From: Okapia johnstoni
Taxonomy: Eukaryota; Chordata; Mammalia; Artiodactyla; Giraffidae
Assembly: GCA_024291935.2 (NCBI GenBank)
Contig: CM044305.1
Span: 92,310,397 to 92,374,396, forward strand
Reading direction: 5' to 3'
Length of the DNA stretch: 64,000 nt
In this document: positions 11,334 to 23,540 of the stretch, one piece after another
Layout: the number at the start of each line of letters is the position of its first letter
How positions within the stretch are numbered: the first letter of the stretch is position 1
Program-made: the position numbers and the translations under genes
The notes under the pieces: generated by a model
What the model was told of the DNA's origin: nothing
Database searches by the model: none
The model's input: the letters and a program-made list of their open reading frames with translations, nothing else

Positions 11334-11935
11334 TCTCAGTTCAGTTCAGTCGCTCAGTAGTGTCCGACTCTGCGACCCCATGAATCGCAGCACACCAGGC
11401 CTCCCTGTCCATCACCAACTCCCGGAGTTTACCCAAACCCATGTCCATCGAGTCGGTGATACCATCCAACCATCTCATCCTCTGTCGTCCCCTTCTCCTC
11501 CTGCCCCCAGTCCTTCCCAGCGTTAGGGTCTTTTCCAATGAGTCAACTCTTCTCATGAGGTGGCCAAAGTATTGGAGTTTCAGCTTCAACATCAGTCCTT
11601 CCAATGAACACTCAGGACTGATCTCCTTTAGGATGGACTGGTTGGATCTCCTTGCAGTCCAAGGGACTCTCAAGAGTCTTCTCCAACACCACAGTTCAAA
11701 AGCATCAATTCTTTGGCGCTCAGCTTTCTTCATTGTCCAACTCTCACATCCATACTTGACCACTGGAAAAACCATAGCCTTGACTAGATGGACCTTTGTT
11801 GGCAAAGTAATGTCTCTGCTTTTAAATATGCTATCTAGGTTGGTCATAACCTTCCTTCCAAGGAGTAAGCGTCTTTTAATTTCATGGCTGCAATCACCAT
11901 CAGTAATTTTCTGTTTAATGTTAAACCAATACAAT
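11334..11935 (-). repeat. BovB LINE 3' part
   Basis: Minus-strand BovB with about 197 codons of the C-terminal part of its reverse-transcriptase protein still open (motifs [33 protein letters not shown]). It begins on the plus strand with the agttcagttcagtcgctcag tail. The 5' part is missing. It is a dead-on-arrival copy. Confidence 0.9.
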
Positions 11936-11982
11936 ATTACAGAAAAGTCAAAACTTTTGCATCAGCTTGGGCCTCTCAAAAC

Positions 11983-12112
11983 ACAGAGGAGGGCGTGGCA
12001 ACCAACTCCAGTGTTCTTGCCTGGGAAATCCATGGACAGAGGAGCCTGGCGGGCTACAGTTGATAGGGTCTCAAAGAGTCGGACACGACTGAGCAAAGCT
12101 ACAAGGCTGCTT
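11983..12112 (+). repeat. Bov-A SINE fragment
   Basis: Bov-A body only (gcaaccaactccagtgttct ... gagtcggacacgactgagc); the tRNA-like head is absent. Confidence 0.85.
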
Positions 12113-12394
12113 GAAAGTTGAAGCCAACTGCTGCTTTATAGCGAAGCACTCATGGTCCTGAGAGAGACTTCTAAAGCTTGAGCTGGAGGTGAGGGTGGCT
12201 AAGTGAGGAGGATCAAATGATGTAGCATCATGCAGGGAGTTTGGATTGCATCCTACCAGTATTTGGCTGGGCAGGGGTGGGGGTGGGGGGGAACAGACCA
12301 TGCAGACATGATCGCATTAAGAATATTAAATGAGGATTTGGGTTGTCTTCAGTAAACCACTCACCAAAAAAAAAAAAATCTGTTTGTAAAACAT

Positions 12395-12728
12395 CGTGTA
12401 GCGTTGCTCAGTCACTCAGTCGTGTCTGACTCTGCAATCTTATGGATTGTAGGAGAAGGCAAGGGCACCCCACTCCAGTACTCTTGCCTGCAGAATCCCA
12501 TGGACGGAGGAGCCTAGTAGGCTGCAGTCCATGGAGTCACGAAGAGTAGGACACGACTGAGTGACTTCACTTTCACTTTTCACTTTCATGCATTGGAGGA
12601 GGAAATGGCAACCCACTCCAGTGTTCTTGCTTGGAGAATCCCAGGGACGGGGGAGCCTGGTGGGCTGCCGTCTATGGGGTCGCAAAGAATCGGACACAAC
12701 TGAAGCGACTTAGCAGCAGCAGCAGAGC
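12395..12728 (+). repeat. composite Bov-tA/Bov-A2 SINEs
   Basis: A short minus-strand head (12,400-12,450) is joined to two plus-strand Bov-A bodies (about 12,455-12,590 and 12,596-12,715), ending in a small AGC repeat. The two-body arrangement fits Bov-A2. Confidence 0.8.
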
Positions 12729-12990
12729 AAAAGCAGAGTACTGAGCATGCTCTCTGGACACAACATCAAGGAGTGGGCAAATCACCTAAGGCACCCCTCC
12801 AGCCAGACTCCTGGACACACCTCTACCCTCACCCGATATAAGGAACAAGCTTGCCCCACATGGAGGAGTGAGCAAGCAAGTGAACTTGTTTGTTCTTGCT
12901 CCCCCCTACTGCACTGGGGGGGGACCCCAATAAAGTCTTGCCTAAATTTCTTGTCTGGCCTCTAGTTAGTTTCTATTGATTTGGGAATGC
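12728..12990 (+). repeat. ERV LTR, plus orientation
   Basis: Shares gtgggcaaa, cctggacacac, a TATA-like gatataaggaacaagcttgc, ccccaataaagtcttgcc and aatttcttgtctggcctcta with the reversed LTR at 8285-8680. No internal viral sequence adjoins it. Confidence 0.65.
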
Positions 12991-13381
12991 CAAGAACCTG
13001 TAACTTCTGTTACTTTTCTCAATATCTTTAAAACTGTTACAGGCTGCACCTGAAAAGCCTCAGAAATAGCCCCAGACTCTGGAGTCTGTAACAGTGCACA
13101 CTATCTCCATGTGCAACCTTCCCTGGACAGTGGGCAGCTTAATATCCATGGCATCTAGTGGCTTTCCAGCAGTTTCCTTCCCATTTATCAAGTTGAGGTA
13201 TTTCCACTCTATTCTCAGTTTTTTGAGTGACTTTATCATGAAAGGATGTGGGATTATGTCAAATGCTTTTTTAATTGAGATGATCATGTGATTTTGGCCT
13301 TTATCCTGTTGGCATGGTATACAACATTGATTTTCAAGTTTAACCAACCTTGTGTTCCTGGGATAAATCCCACTTGGTCAT

Positions 13382-13769
13382 TGCTATGGACTGAATTCTG
13401 TCCCCTAAAATATATATGCTAAAGTCCCCAGACCTCAGAATGTTACTGAATTTGGAGATAGGGTTTGTAAAGGAGTAACTGGTTAAAAGGAGGTCATTAG
13501 GATGACACTGATTCAATATCAGTTCAATATCAAATTCCTCTTATCAGCCCTCATAAGAGGAAAATTGGACACAGATTCAGATAGAGGGAAGGAGAGGAAA
13601 TAAAATAACCATGTATAAGCCAAGGAAAGAGGCCTTAGGAAAAAATCAACCTTGCTGACATCTTTTTCTTGGACTTCTTAGCCTCTAGAATTGTGAGAAA
13701 ATGAATTTATTTTGTTTAAGCCACCCAGTCTGTGATACTTTGTTATGGCAGTCCTAGAAAACTAATACA
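13382..13769 (+). repeat. MLT1-type MaLR LTR with 5-bp target duplication
   Basis: A 388-bp LTR beginning TGCTATGGACTGAATT and ending AAACTAATACA, with gtttaagccacccagtctgt near its end. It is flanked by the 5-bp duplication GTCAT at 13,377-13,381 and 13,770-13,774, and it splits the surrounding L1. Confidence 0.85.
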
Positions 13770-14029
13770 GTCATTGCAGACAGTTCTTTTATATGTTACT
13801 GGATTGATTTGAGGATTTTTGCCTTTGAATTCATAAAGGACATAGTAGTTATTTATTTTTTCTTGTGTTGTTTCCATCTAGTTTTTGTATCAGGATGATA
13901 CTACTCTCATAGAATGAGTTTGGAAGTATTCTGTCCTATTCTGCTTTTTTGGAAGAGTTTGAGAAGGATTGCTATTCATTCTTCATAAAATGATTGGTAG
14001 ACTTCAACAGTGAATCAATCTAGACCTGG

Positions 14030-14062
<33 letters not shown>
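14030..14062. repeat. TG dinucleotide microsatellite
   Basis: About 16 uninterrupted TG units, likely polymorphic. Confidence 0.95.
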
Positions 14063-14064
<2 letters not shown>

Positions 14065-14184
14065 GTGCTTTACTTACTAATTCAATCTCTTTACTTGATA
14101 TAGATTTATTCAGATTTTCTGTTTCTTTCTTATAAGGGTTTTGGGGGTTATGTTTAATTTTTATAACAGCATTATTGAGATACA

Positions 14185-14350
14185 CTGGTCCATAGCCCGC
14201 CAGGCTCTTTGTCTATGGGATTTCCCAGGCAAGAATACTGGAGTGGGTTGCCATTCCCTTCTCCAGGGGATCTTCCCCACCCAGGGATCGAACCCAGGTC
14301 TTCCACACTTCAGGCAGATTCTTTACTGTCTGAGCCACTAGGGAAACCCC
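14185..14350 (-). repeat. Bov-tA SINE
   Basis: Inverted Bov-tA; ends with the reversed tRNA-like head (tgagccactagggaaacc). Confidence 0.9.
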
Positions 14351-14375
14351 TTATTGAGATATAATTCACATACTA

Positions 14376-14572
14376 TTGAAAGTCGCTCAGTTGTGTCCAA
14401 CTCTTTGCAACCCCATGGACTATAAGGTCCATAGAATTCTCCAGGCCAGAGTACTGGAGTGGGTAGCCTTTCCCTTCTCCAGCAGATCTTTCCAACCCAG
14501 GGATCGAACCCAGGTCTCCCGCATGTGGGCAGATTATTTATCAGCTGAGCCACAAGGGAAGCCCTCATATAC
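14376..14572 (-). repeat. Bov-tA SINE
   Basis: Second inverted Bov-tA, 25 bp after the first; ends tgagccacaagggaagccc. Confidence 0.9.
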
Positions 14573-15000
14573 TATAGTACTGACCTATTTAAAGTATACA
14601 ATTAAATGTCTATTTCTTCTTTGGTTAGTTTTGATCATTTTTGTCTTTGTAGATCATCTAATTTTTTAGCATACAGTTGTTCATATCATTCTCGTATAGT
14701 CCTTTTTTTTAATATATAGGGATGTCATCTCTTTCTTTCCTGATTTTAGCAATCTGAGTCTTCTTTTTCTTTGGTGAGTCTACCTAAAGGTTTACTGATT
14801 TCCTGATCATTTCAAACAACAAACTTTTGATTTCATTTATATTCTCCCTTTCTTCTCTATTGTCAACTTCATTTATTTCTGCTCTGATCTTTGATTTGTT
14901 TCCTTCTGCTCGCTTTGGGTTTAGATCACTCTTCTTTTTCTAGTGTCTTATGGTAGAAGGTTAGATTATTGATATGATATCTTTGTCCTTACTCTGCAAT

Positions 15001-16470
15001 TTTGAAATTGATTCTCACTTAATACTCTTTAGTTGCTCTCACAATAAGGCCCAGTGGGCCCTTGGCTTGGCAACTTCATCTTGGATCCCTTACGCTGGGT
15101 CAGCTGTCAGGGTGCCCAGACATACCACAGGTGCTCAGAGACACCAGCATTCTGAAAATCTCCTGTGAACATACACTGCCTTGAATTGTTTATTCATTCT
15201 TCATTGTTCGTTTGCTGTCTCCCTTTTCTCCAGACACTGAGTCTCATTTCTCCATGTTTCTTAGCATAGTGCTTGGCTCTGGCATAAGCCCTCATCAATT
15301 TTTACAGACTGACTGATAAACTGACCAGTGGACCCATCATGCTACATGGTAACTGCCTATTCCCTTGGCCATATCCCTCTTATTAGAAGTTCAATGAAGG
15401 CAGGACCTTGTCTGCTTTGCTCCCTGAATCAATCGAGACCAGACAATTTAAAAGAAAGCATTACAGGCATTTCAAGAAGGAAAAAAACCTAATGCGGAAA
15501 TTAGATGTTGACTAATCTGTTTAAGGTCTAGAGGAGCAAAGGTCAAGGACTATGGATATCACAAAGAAACTAACACAGTGCAAGAAACTGTGCCGAACCC
15601 ATAGAGCTTTCCTGATACCCCAGTGCTGGAGACTGACAGGTAAGGGTGCAATTCAGGAAAGCTGCAGGAACCTCCACCCCTTAAGCCTTCAACTAGTCTG
15701 CCACCACCAATATTAGAGAAAGAATGTGTCCTTTCTGGCCTCCACATCTTGCAGCAATGCCTCTCTGAGAGACTGTGATTAGAACCTTGGCTGCAAGTGG
15801 TTATCGGCATGAGAATGGAACCAAATGCAAACAAAACCCAGAAGTAATGACTTGCTTGAGTAAAGTGTGTGTGGTCCTATGGGCATGTAACATTTTAGGA
15901 ATGGCTGATACCTGCCTTTTATATTCTAACTCCCTTTATGGATCCCAGTGGTAATTTATCATGGACTTATTTCTTAATCACTACTACTATTTATTAAGTG
16001 CTTACATCACTATGCCATCCAGTCGCTCTGCCAAATACTTTCCATTTATATATTCATTTAATTAATATTTATTGAAGGCTATGAGCCAGATAACTCTTCT
16101 GAGCACTTGGAATAAATCAGTGAACAGAGGCATAAAACTTGGTCCTTAGAACTAACCTTCTCGTGGTGGGGGAAGGGTAGATGATAAAAGCAAAAAAAAA
16201 AAAGTAAAACATGTGGTATGTTGGAAAGTAACAAGTGCCATGGAAAAAATATATGAAGACAATGAAGTTCTGGAGTGCTGAAGAGTGGTGAGTCATATTT
16301 TAGAATAGGGTAGTCAAGGTAAGCTTCATTAGGAAATAATAATTGAGCAAGGGCTTGAAGGAAGTTAGGGAGTTAGGGAGGTAGATATTTGGAGTAAGAA
16401 CTATTCAGGGTAAAACTTTAAGAGCATATTCTTTAAGATCAAGATAAAGACAAGGGAAGCTCCTGAGACT
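15001..16470. other. no gene; weak L2/MIR-like remnants
   Basis: No coding signal. At about 15,975-16,200 the order tttattaagtgcttacat, tatttattgaaggctatga and cttctgagcacttgg resembles an L2 or MIR 3' region. The rest is unrecognised. Confidence 0.4.
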
Positions 16471-16479
16471 AAAGGTTTT

Positions 16480-17120
16480 AACAAGGTTTATAATGAAACA
16501 AAAATCAGTATTAGGGTTGGAAAGGAAGACACAAAACAATCATTCTTTACAGATGATAGCATTTTCTACTTAGAAAGCACAAAGAATCAGATATTAATTT
16601 CTGGAATTAATAGGAAAATTTAGCAAGGGTGCTAGATGTAAAGTCAATGTGAAAATCAATTTTATTTCTACCAAACAATCCAATAGAAAACTGGATAGAA
16701 TATATGAAAGAAACAGTTGTTAGAGGAGGAAACCAAATTGCCAATAGACACTGACAACATACTCAGCTTCATCAGTAACTGGAGAAATGTAGATTAAACT
16801 GACAATGACAAGCCAATTCACATATCTCAGATTGGCACAGATTTTAATTTGGTTATATCAAGAATAGGAAAGAATGTGCTGGTACAACTCTCATCCACTG
16901 ATGAAAGGCATATCAATGCTGTAGACACTTTGGAAAACAAATTGGAATTAGCTGTTAGTGTTGAAGATGCACACACATTTTGACTCTGGATTTCACTCCT
17001 CAGTGTGTACCATAGAGAAACAAACATATGCATCAGCAGACAAGTAGAAGCATGTTCACATCAGTACCGTTTGTACTAGCAAACACTAGAAATAACCCAT
17101 ATGTCCATCAATAAGCCCCT
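16480..17120 (+). repeat. old L1 ORF2 fragment
   Basis: Plus-strand L1 remnants: ttacagatgatagcattttc (the degraded catalytic block), then tatgtccatcaataa near its right end. All frames are broken. Confidence 0.7.
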
Positions 17121-17399
17121 AGAACAGTGCCTGGCACATAGCAGCACCCAATAACTCTAGGAAGAGGAGCTGCATAGATACATAAACTGTGAATGATTCA
17201 TAAAATGGCATGTTACTTAGCCTTCTACTCAAAGTGTGGTCCAGGACCTCAGGGTTTATTCTTGCCTTCCTTCTTGCTTACTTGCAACTTCTTTTTCCGA
17301 CAGTGAAGAACCTGACTTCCAACGTCCATTGTAAGTGTTTTTATTTTTACCAGAATGGTGCTTTATTATAGGTCTCATCCTGTTTCTTACTCTTTTTCA

Positions 17400-17935
17400 T
17401 TTGCACTGGTCAAGATCTGCCTGTGTTGCTGTGTGTATATCTAGTCTCTTACTTCCAACTACAGCATACTATTTCATCAGGTGTATCCCTCTGTCTTAAT
17501 GACTTGCATTATTCTTTGCAGAAAAAAATATGTTACCACCAAGAAGAGCTCAAGCAAAGACCTCAACAGTCCCTAGGGAGAATCAACCTCAATGCCTTTG
17601 CAGTCGCTGTTTCCTCAGCCTGTAATGCTCCTCCTCTAGCTTTTCCATGGCTATTTCTTTCCCACAATCCCTTGGATTTCAGCTCAAATGTAATCTTAGA
17701 GGTCTTCTCCCTGACAGGATTCTATAAAAGTGTTCTCTCCTCCTTCTACCATGAAACATCCTATCACATACTCAAATACTGTGCTATTCTCTTTATGTTC
17801 CTGGTCACTAGCTGCAAAATCTTATTTACCGATTTATTTACAAATGTACTGCCAGTCTCCCTCAACTCGAATATCGGCTTCTTTTTAAATTACATTCTTA
17901 CACTTTTTAATGTTCAGGATTCCATAAAATGCTGA
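17400..17935 (+). repeat. L2-like LINE fragment
   Basis: L2 landmarks: aatgcctttgcagtcgctgt, ttcctcagcctgtaatgctc and cagctcaaatgtaatcttag. The 170-codon open stretch over it (from 17,423) is translated repeat, not a gene. Confidence 0.6.
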
Positions 17936-18868
17936 GTTTCCACAAAATAGGGTTAGCCTCAGGGTTGTCACGTGAAGCTCCTTGGGTTGTGCGCTGCTGA
18001 TTTACATCGTATTCTGTTGTGATTGCATAGGCTTCCAGGGAAAATTGCTAGGAGGCCTGGAGATGTGACTCTTGACTGGTCCTTCAGGAGCAACTCTCAG
18101 AGTCACATCTTCAAACCTGCCAATCCTGGAAGCTGCCTGCTCTGCCAATCAGGAAGGTGGGGAGGGGAATCCGCTGGATTTGTTCATTGGAACTTTCATC
18201 TCAGGATCTGGAATTTGTCGCTTGCCATCATCACCACACCTGCCTCTCAGCTCCCAGGAAGCTAATGGTTGGTCACTGAGAAACGGCTACAGAAAAATCA
18301 ACATCTCCATGACTACACTTGCCAGCATAAAAAAGAATGTCAATTTCTTGAGGTCAAGGATTCTGTTGGCATTGTTCTCTGCTATGTTTCTAGTACCTAG
18401 AACAATTCCTGGGATTAAAGAATAATCGAATGAAAGAAAAGTAATGTTCTGGGCAATTTCAGATGGGGAGGATATGTTTCATATCCAAGGTGAGTCAGAC
18501 CAAATCAGAATATTTTACTTTGCCACTTGTCCTTTACTCAACAGAATCCATCCCTACTCCTGATAGTGTTAATGTTATACAGCTGGTTGTAAACAGAGGG
18601 ATATTTCTCAGAAGATAATGTGGTTCAGTCCTTAACCCTTCCTCGTCCTGATTTTGTGACCTGCCCTTAGGGCTCAGGCTATGGCAGTAACTTGCAGGTA
18701 AAATTACCCGATAACTTGGAGTTTCTGTGATATTGGTGACATTAACTCCTCAGTGTAAGTGAAATGCAGTCTGTATAGTAAAATGATGTTTTAAAGCTAC
18801 AAAAGGTCTTTTGCCAATAAATATTTTTACTAAAGTTTACAGAAATAACTCTCTAAACTTACAGTAGC
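17936..18868. other. no gene seen
   Basis: No exon or repeat recognised. A 117-codon open stretch at 18,072-18,425 has no resemblance I can name. Confidence 0.35.
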
Positions 18869-19112
18869 ATTACTTTTAACTTTTATTTATTTATTTATTT
18901 ACTTGGCTGTGTTGGGTCTTAGTTGAGGCATGCAGGATCCTTGTTGCATCATGTGGGATCTTTTGCAGGACACAGCCTCTCTAGTTATGGCACATGGGCT
19001 CATTGTTCTGCGGCATGTGGGATCTTAGTTCCCTGACCAAGGATCGAACCTACGTTCCCTGCATTTAAAGGCAGATTCTTAACCACTGGACCGCCAGGGA
19101 AGTCTCTCTCCT
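18869..19112 (-). repeat. CHR-type tRNA-Glu SINE
   Basis: Near full-length, inverted. It starts with a TTTA-rich tail (18,882-18,901) and ends with the reversed tRNA-like head (ggatcgaacctacgttccct, then ttaaccactggaccgccagg). Confidence 0.85.
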
Positions 19113-19878
19113 TCACTTCTGAAGGATGTATTCACAAATATAGAATTTGGGTATATGTTTATAGGTGATAAACTAAACCACAGATTAATCCTGGTCCATA
19201 TCACTTCTTTCAGTGTCCTTGATGCTTCAAGTTTGCCTTTTTCCCCTTGACCATGTAGGTAGGACAGTTGTCTAATCAGTGTATATAAATCTGTTGGGTT
19301 TCTTAAGAAGTCATATGGATGCCACAGAGATGTTCAAGTGTGCTGAACAGGCATGTTGAGAAACCCTTAATACTCAGATCAGCCCTCCTTGTGAAACTGG
19401 GATGGAGTCATGGTGACTCTACCTCATGCAGACAGGTTTTAAAAAAGTTATGACTAAAAGGAGACATGAGGATTTTTCCACTTCTTTAAATAGCCTTGAA
19501 AACATGGTCAAGTTTGGGTTGGACTTGGTTTAGAATAAAGATGAGATGAAGCTACAAAGGGGCTTTTAAACACACCAGCAAGAAATGCCATGTATGAGGG
19601 CAAATGAAAACCTGAGTGATTTCTGTGCAGTATCCAGGGCAAACAAAGGGTTAAGACAAGTGTTTAGAAATCACTATGAGGTATGAAGAAGTTTAGTACG
19701 TACCACCTCAAAATATGCCACTTCAGTTGTACTGATTATTTTTAGCTGAAGTCATCTGAAAAAACAACTTGCACTTAAATCCCCTTATTTGCCTAAAGAC
19801 AGATCTTCTAAAAGGAACTCAATTGTCATAAATCCCCTCCTTGGAAGTTTCAACAACCAGGAAATATTGACTTAGCAC
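19113..19878. other. no gene seen
   Basis: Unique-looking sequence without coding or repeat signals. Confidence 0.35.
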
Positions 19879-19894
19879 AGGAGAACTAGAAGTC

Positions 19895-20090
19895 CCTCAG
19901 TCGTGTCTGACTCTTTGCAACCCCATGGACTGTAGCCTACCAGGCTCCTCCATCCATGGGATTCTCCAGGCAAGAATACCGGAGTGGGTTGCCATTTCCT
20001 TCTCCAGGAGATCTTCCTGACCCAGGGATTGAACCCGGATCTCCTGCATTGTAGGCAGACGCTTGACCGTCTGAGCCACCAGGGAGGTCA
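19895..20090 (-). repeat. Bov-tA SINE with 16-bp target duplication
   Basis: Inverted Bov-tA flanked by perfect copies of AGGAGAACTAGAAGTC at 19,879-19,894 and 20,091-20,106. The exact duplication points to a fairly recent insertion. Confidence 0.95.
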
Positions 20091-20184
20091 AGGAGAACTA
20101 GAAGTCAACACCAAACCCAGACAACTCTGTCTCAAACTATCAAATCTCCCATCTGTGCTTCTAAGGAGTCATTCATTTTTCTAT

Positions 20185-20665
20185 TGTTATAGCCACGCAT
20201 TCCGGGAAACAAGCTCACTCAGAAGGACGATGCAGATAGTGAAGTGCAGTTTATTACACCGGCGGGCCCAAGGCAGAGTCTCCTCTTAGCCAAGGACCCC
20301 GACCAGCATTTGTGAAAATCTTTTCTACCCCATGTGTACGTGTCTGAACCCACCACCCCAATTTCCTTGTGACTTACATAAACAAAGGAAAGGTAAATAC
20401 GATCACAATAACCCCATCATTCATGTGTTATGTGTTCAAACAGTCAATAATCAATAAGCCTGAGGTTACATTCCAAACAGTCACTAATCAATAAGCCTGA
20501 GGTTACAGATAAAAATTTAGGATCTGTCCAGAGGGGGTCTTATCCTTCTATTGTCATTTCCACAGGCACTAAGCACAGAGTTCAGAGTCCATTAGAGAGG
20601 TGGCCAAACATGATCAGCACGAACAAGCCTAAGATGGAGTCCAGGCCCTATGAATTCCTTCTTCA
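20185..20665 (-). repeat. provirus 3' LTR (left copy)
   Basis: 481 bp, bounded by TG...CA on the plus strand. The minus-strand AATAAA poly(A) signal is at 20,250-20,255. It carries two copies of a roughly 37-bp repeat at 20,437-20,508, against three in the other LTR. Confidence 0.9.
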
Positions 20666-20677
20666 TTCCCCCCTCTT
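20666..20677 (-). other. polypurine tract
   Basis: On the minus strand this reads AAGAGGGGGGAA and directly abuts the 3' LTR, where plus-strand DNA synthesis is primed in retroviruses. The env stop codon (at 20,685) lies a few bases upstream. Confidence 0.85.
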
Positions 20678-20684
20678 GATGCTC

Positions 20685-21098
20685 CTAGTTTTCGTAACGA
20701 GCATCATTTATTGAGATATATTGTACTTTAGCCCTCTGGCCACCCACATGAGAGAACGCTATCAACCTCTGGGTTACAAAGTTCACAAGACATTGTAAGA
20801 AGCAGGGCCCACAAAGCAGTATGATTAGAACTATTATGACAACAGTAACAATAGTTTTCCACCAATCTACCTTTACCCAGGACAGGACCGAAGTCCAAAA
20901 GGGAATATTTTCATCAGACATGGCTTTCACTTGATTTTGCATATCTTCCAAGGCAGTAGATACATTTTTAGACAGGTCAGGGATGTATACACAACATTCG
21001 ACTTTAATTATGGCGCAAGTCCCTCCCTGGGCTGCTGTGAGTATGTCTAATGCCATCCTATTTTGAATTACTGCCCTCCTCATCTGAATTTTGTTCAA
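20685..21098 (-). pseudogene. env transmembrane subunit remnant
   Basis: About 138 codons remain open on the minus strand. In order they hold a disulfide-loop region with CAIIKVECC (the CX6CC motif of gamma-type envelopes), a heptad-like stretch, a membrane span (TVVIIVLIILLCGPCFL) and a short cytoplasmic tail ending at a stop beside the polypurine tract. The fusion-peptide end is not joined in frame to the upstream env piece, so no complete envelope can be made. Similar pieces occur in many class I ruminant ERVs; I do not link it to a known placental syncytin. Confidence 0.8.
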
Positions 21099-21218
21099 GG
21101 CTTGAATGGCCTTTTGTACTGTCTAAGAGGGCCTGTTTAGTGAAATTAGTTAAGGCCCTCCACCTTAATCATGATATCTGTTGTCCCTACAGAGGGTACA
21201 AACAAGGCAGCAAGATAG

Positions 21219-22102
21219 TCATACCATTTGGAACACAGATCTTGTCAATCTTGCATGTAGATAGGGCAGGTTTACTGGAGGTTGGTGTAGGCTAGGCTTA
21301 ATACTGCCATGGGCGAAAGCAAATCCCTGTGTGCCACGCCCTACCCAGCCAACTGGTAACCAGGGCCATAAGTTAAGCCCACAGAGCCACTGGGTCCCGT
21401 TGGGGGCTACCCAACGGATTCCAGGATTATATTTCCAGTCGGAACCGGGCCACTGAACTGACTGATTGGGGTGATAGGTAACTTCTATGATTTGTTTACA
21501 TTGTTCAGGAGACAAATAACCCATATATTTTAATTCTTTGGGGTCTAGGTGGCGGTCTCCAAATCCAACTTTGTGTGCTTTTTGTTCCCAGCAAATAGTA
21601 GCGGGAGCAATCAACTGTCCTTTCTCAGGAGTCATCCAGAAATATTCATCCCAGACCTGGTAATATTGCTCAAGGTACCGGGAGGCCTGTCCCCCTTTTG
21701 TAAGGGAGCCCTTCTCTTTTTTATTTTTCATATATGAGGTATAAGCTCGTTACCTCCATAAGACTAGTGTTCATATTAAATGTAACCCCATGTCCCTAGC
21801 CCATTGATGGCTTTTTTTTACACCAGGAGGGCAAAGAAAGGTTATGATTGGTGAGAGAAAGGAAAGTTCCCTTTTGTTGTTCCAAGAAGGAGCACAGTGG
21901 TATAAAGTCTCCATAGCGAAGTGGCGACACCCACCAGGGGAGTCCGTCCATAACTGACAGGGGCATAGCCCCACATACCCAACAGTTGGAGGAGTTGTGG
22001 AAGTCTGCGTAGGAATGTGCCCATGAGATGAAGACGTTGTCCTGTGCAGAAACAGTGGTCAGGTTCAGAACTGCGTTGGTGAGGCCGAGTAGCAGGAGTC
22101 AT
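21219..22102 (-). pseudogene. env surface subunit remnant
   Basis: Broken surface-subunit sequence. An open segment at 21,219-21,731 contains WVAPNGTQWLCGLNLWPWLP, a conserved tryptophan-rich block seen in envelopes of this type. The N-terminal part (21,771-22,102) continues in two overlapping frames, which indicates frameshifts. No furin-type site or intact receptor-binding region is evident. Confidence 0.7.
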
Positions 22103-22393
22103 TTACCCAGCTCCATCCTAGAGAGGGCTCGTCTGGGACCTCGTTTTCTTCTTTCTCTTCAGAATAATCTTGGTTTCCCGAGGGTCGGTGGGGTCCTTCT
22201 GGATGGTCCACTCGGCGTCTTCCGGGTCAGCGTGGTATGCCTTCTTCCCTCTGATGTGATGGATCCAAGGGGCAATGCCTGCAAATTTAACTGCGGTAGG
22301 GGTGGTTAAAACACAGTTTAAGGACCTTTCTAACGGGGGGCCAGTGAGTCATGTTTCCAGTCTTTCACCCATACCTGGTCCCCTGGTATAAAC

Positions 22394-22993
22394 TCATGCA
22401 TCTGCTCCCCCAAGGGGAATGGTATTCTTTCTTGCACAAACTTTAGTTACTTGATTAATTACTTTACCTAGTTGTTCCATCTGCTGTGATATCCCGTCTC
22501 CCCTTACCTGAAGTATATCAGTTGTTACCTGTCTTATTATGGGAGGAGGCCTCCCATATACAATTTCGTCGGGAGAGTAGCCGTGGGACCGTGGGGTCAT
22601 CCTGAGTTTGAGCAAGGCCATGGGAAGTAAATCTACCCAGGAACAGTCAGTTTCTATAATCCATTTAGAAAGTGTCTCCTTTAGTGTCCGGTTAGTTCGT
22701 TCTACCATTCCGGAGCTCTGAGGCCGGTAGGCGGTGTGTAACTTCCATTTTATATTCATGGCTTTACTTACTTATTGTATCAGATCTGATATGAAGGCTG
22801 GGCCATTATCTGATCCTATGCTGATGGGGAATCCAAATCGGGGAACTATTTTCCCTAAGCAGGGCTCTCGAGCTATTCTGATGCTCTCTTCAGTTTGGGT
22901 GGGGAAGGCCCTCCACCCATCCCGAGAATGTACATACCAGGACCAACAGGTAGCGCGAAAATGGCGATATGGTTTCATCTCAGTGAAGTCCAC
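22394..22993 (-). pseudogene. pol integrase remnant
   Basis: Integrase core and C-terminal part. Landmarks are MDFTEMKPY, GSDNGPAF and HTAYRPQSSGMVERTNRTLK, which fit the gammaretroviral integrase catalytic domain. A single in-frame stop near 22,772 separates the two open pieces, and the frame upstream is also broken. Nonfunctional. Confidence 0.85.
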
Positions 22994-23299
22994 TTCCAGA
23001 TGTTCAATAAAGGAAGAGTACCTTTTAATTGGATACCTGGAGGTTTTTGGGTCTGCACCCTGGAGCGGCGTTAATCTGAGAGCAGGCGTTGCAATTTTGG
23101 GATTCTGTTCTACATAGAGAGGAGAGGCGAGGAACCAGAAAACACCTTCGGATCAATTCCTCTAATTTGTCATGTCCCAGGTGAGTCATGAAATGAGCTT
23201 AGCTCACCAGAGAGGGGGCCATCTTTTCAGGCACTAGTAGCTTACCATCCGGTAGTATCCCACCATTCTTATTTTTCTGTCTTGGTGGCTCCCTCCGCT

Positions 23300-23540
23300 T
23301 CAGCTAGTTGGGTTTTGAGCCTCAGTGTATGTTGGGGAGTCTAGGGCCAGCTCGGGTAGCTCAGCTAGGACAAAAGTTCTCATGGGGATTTCCCTGGATT
23401 CCTTTCTGTCCTCAGCTGCTCGTCTGGCAGTCTCGTCAGCCCAGCCTATTCCCCTCGAGCCTGTGGGGTGTCTTCCTTCTGGTGCCCATTGGCAGTGCAT
23501 GACTGCTACCATCCGTCCGTGGGACTTTCCAGACAGCATC
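23300..23540 (-). pseudogene. pol RNase H region remnant
   Basis: Short open piece with QWAPEGRHPTGSRGIGWADE, then TARRAAE, consistent with the end of the RNase H region and the linker to integrase. The sequence between 23,541 and 24,105 is related but too degraded to read in one frame. Confidence 0.6.

Larger units (their letters stand above)
13040..15000 (-). repeat. old L1 ORF2 fragment with later insertions
   Basis: Minus-strand L1 ORF2 remnants are visible before and after the inserts: the reverse complement of ggatgtgggattatgtcaaa, then cctgggataaatcccacttg, and later ttcaaacaacaaacttttga and tgctctgatctttgatttg. It is interrupted by an MLT1 LTR, a TG run (about 14,030-14,062) and two Bov-tA SINEs. 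Frames are fully broken. Confidence 0.8.

Noticed and set aside
11441..12121. 226-codon open frame on the plus strand
   Set aside because: Antisense of the BovB reverse-transcriptase end, followed by a SINE.
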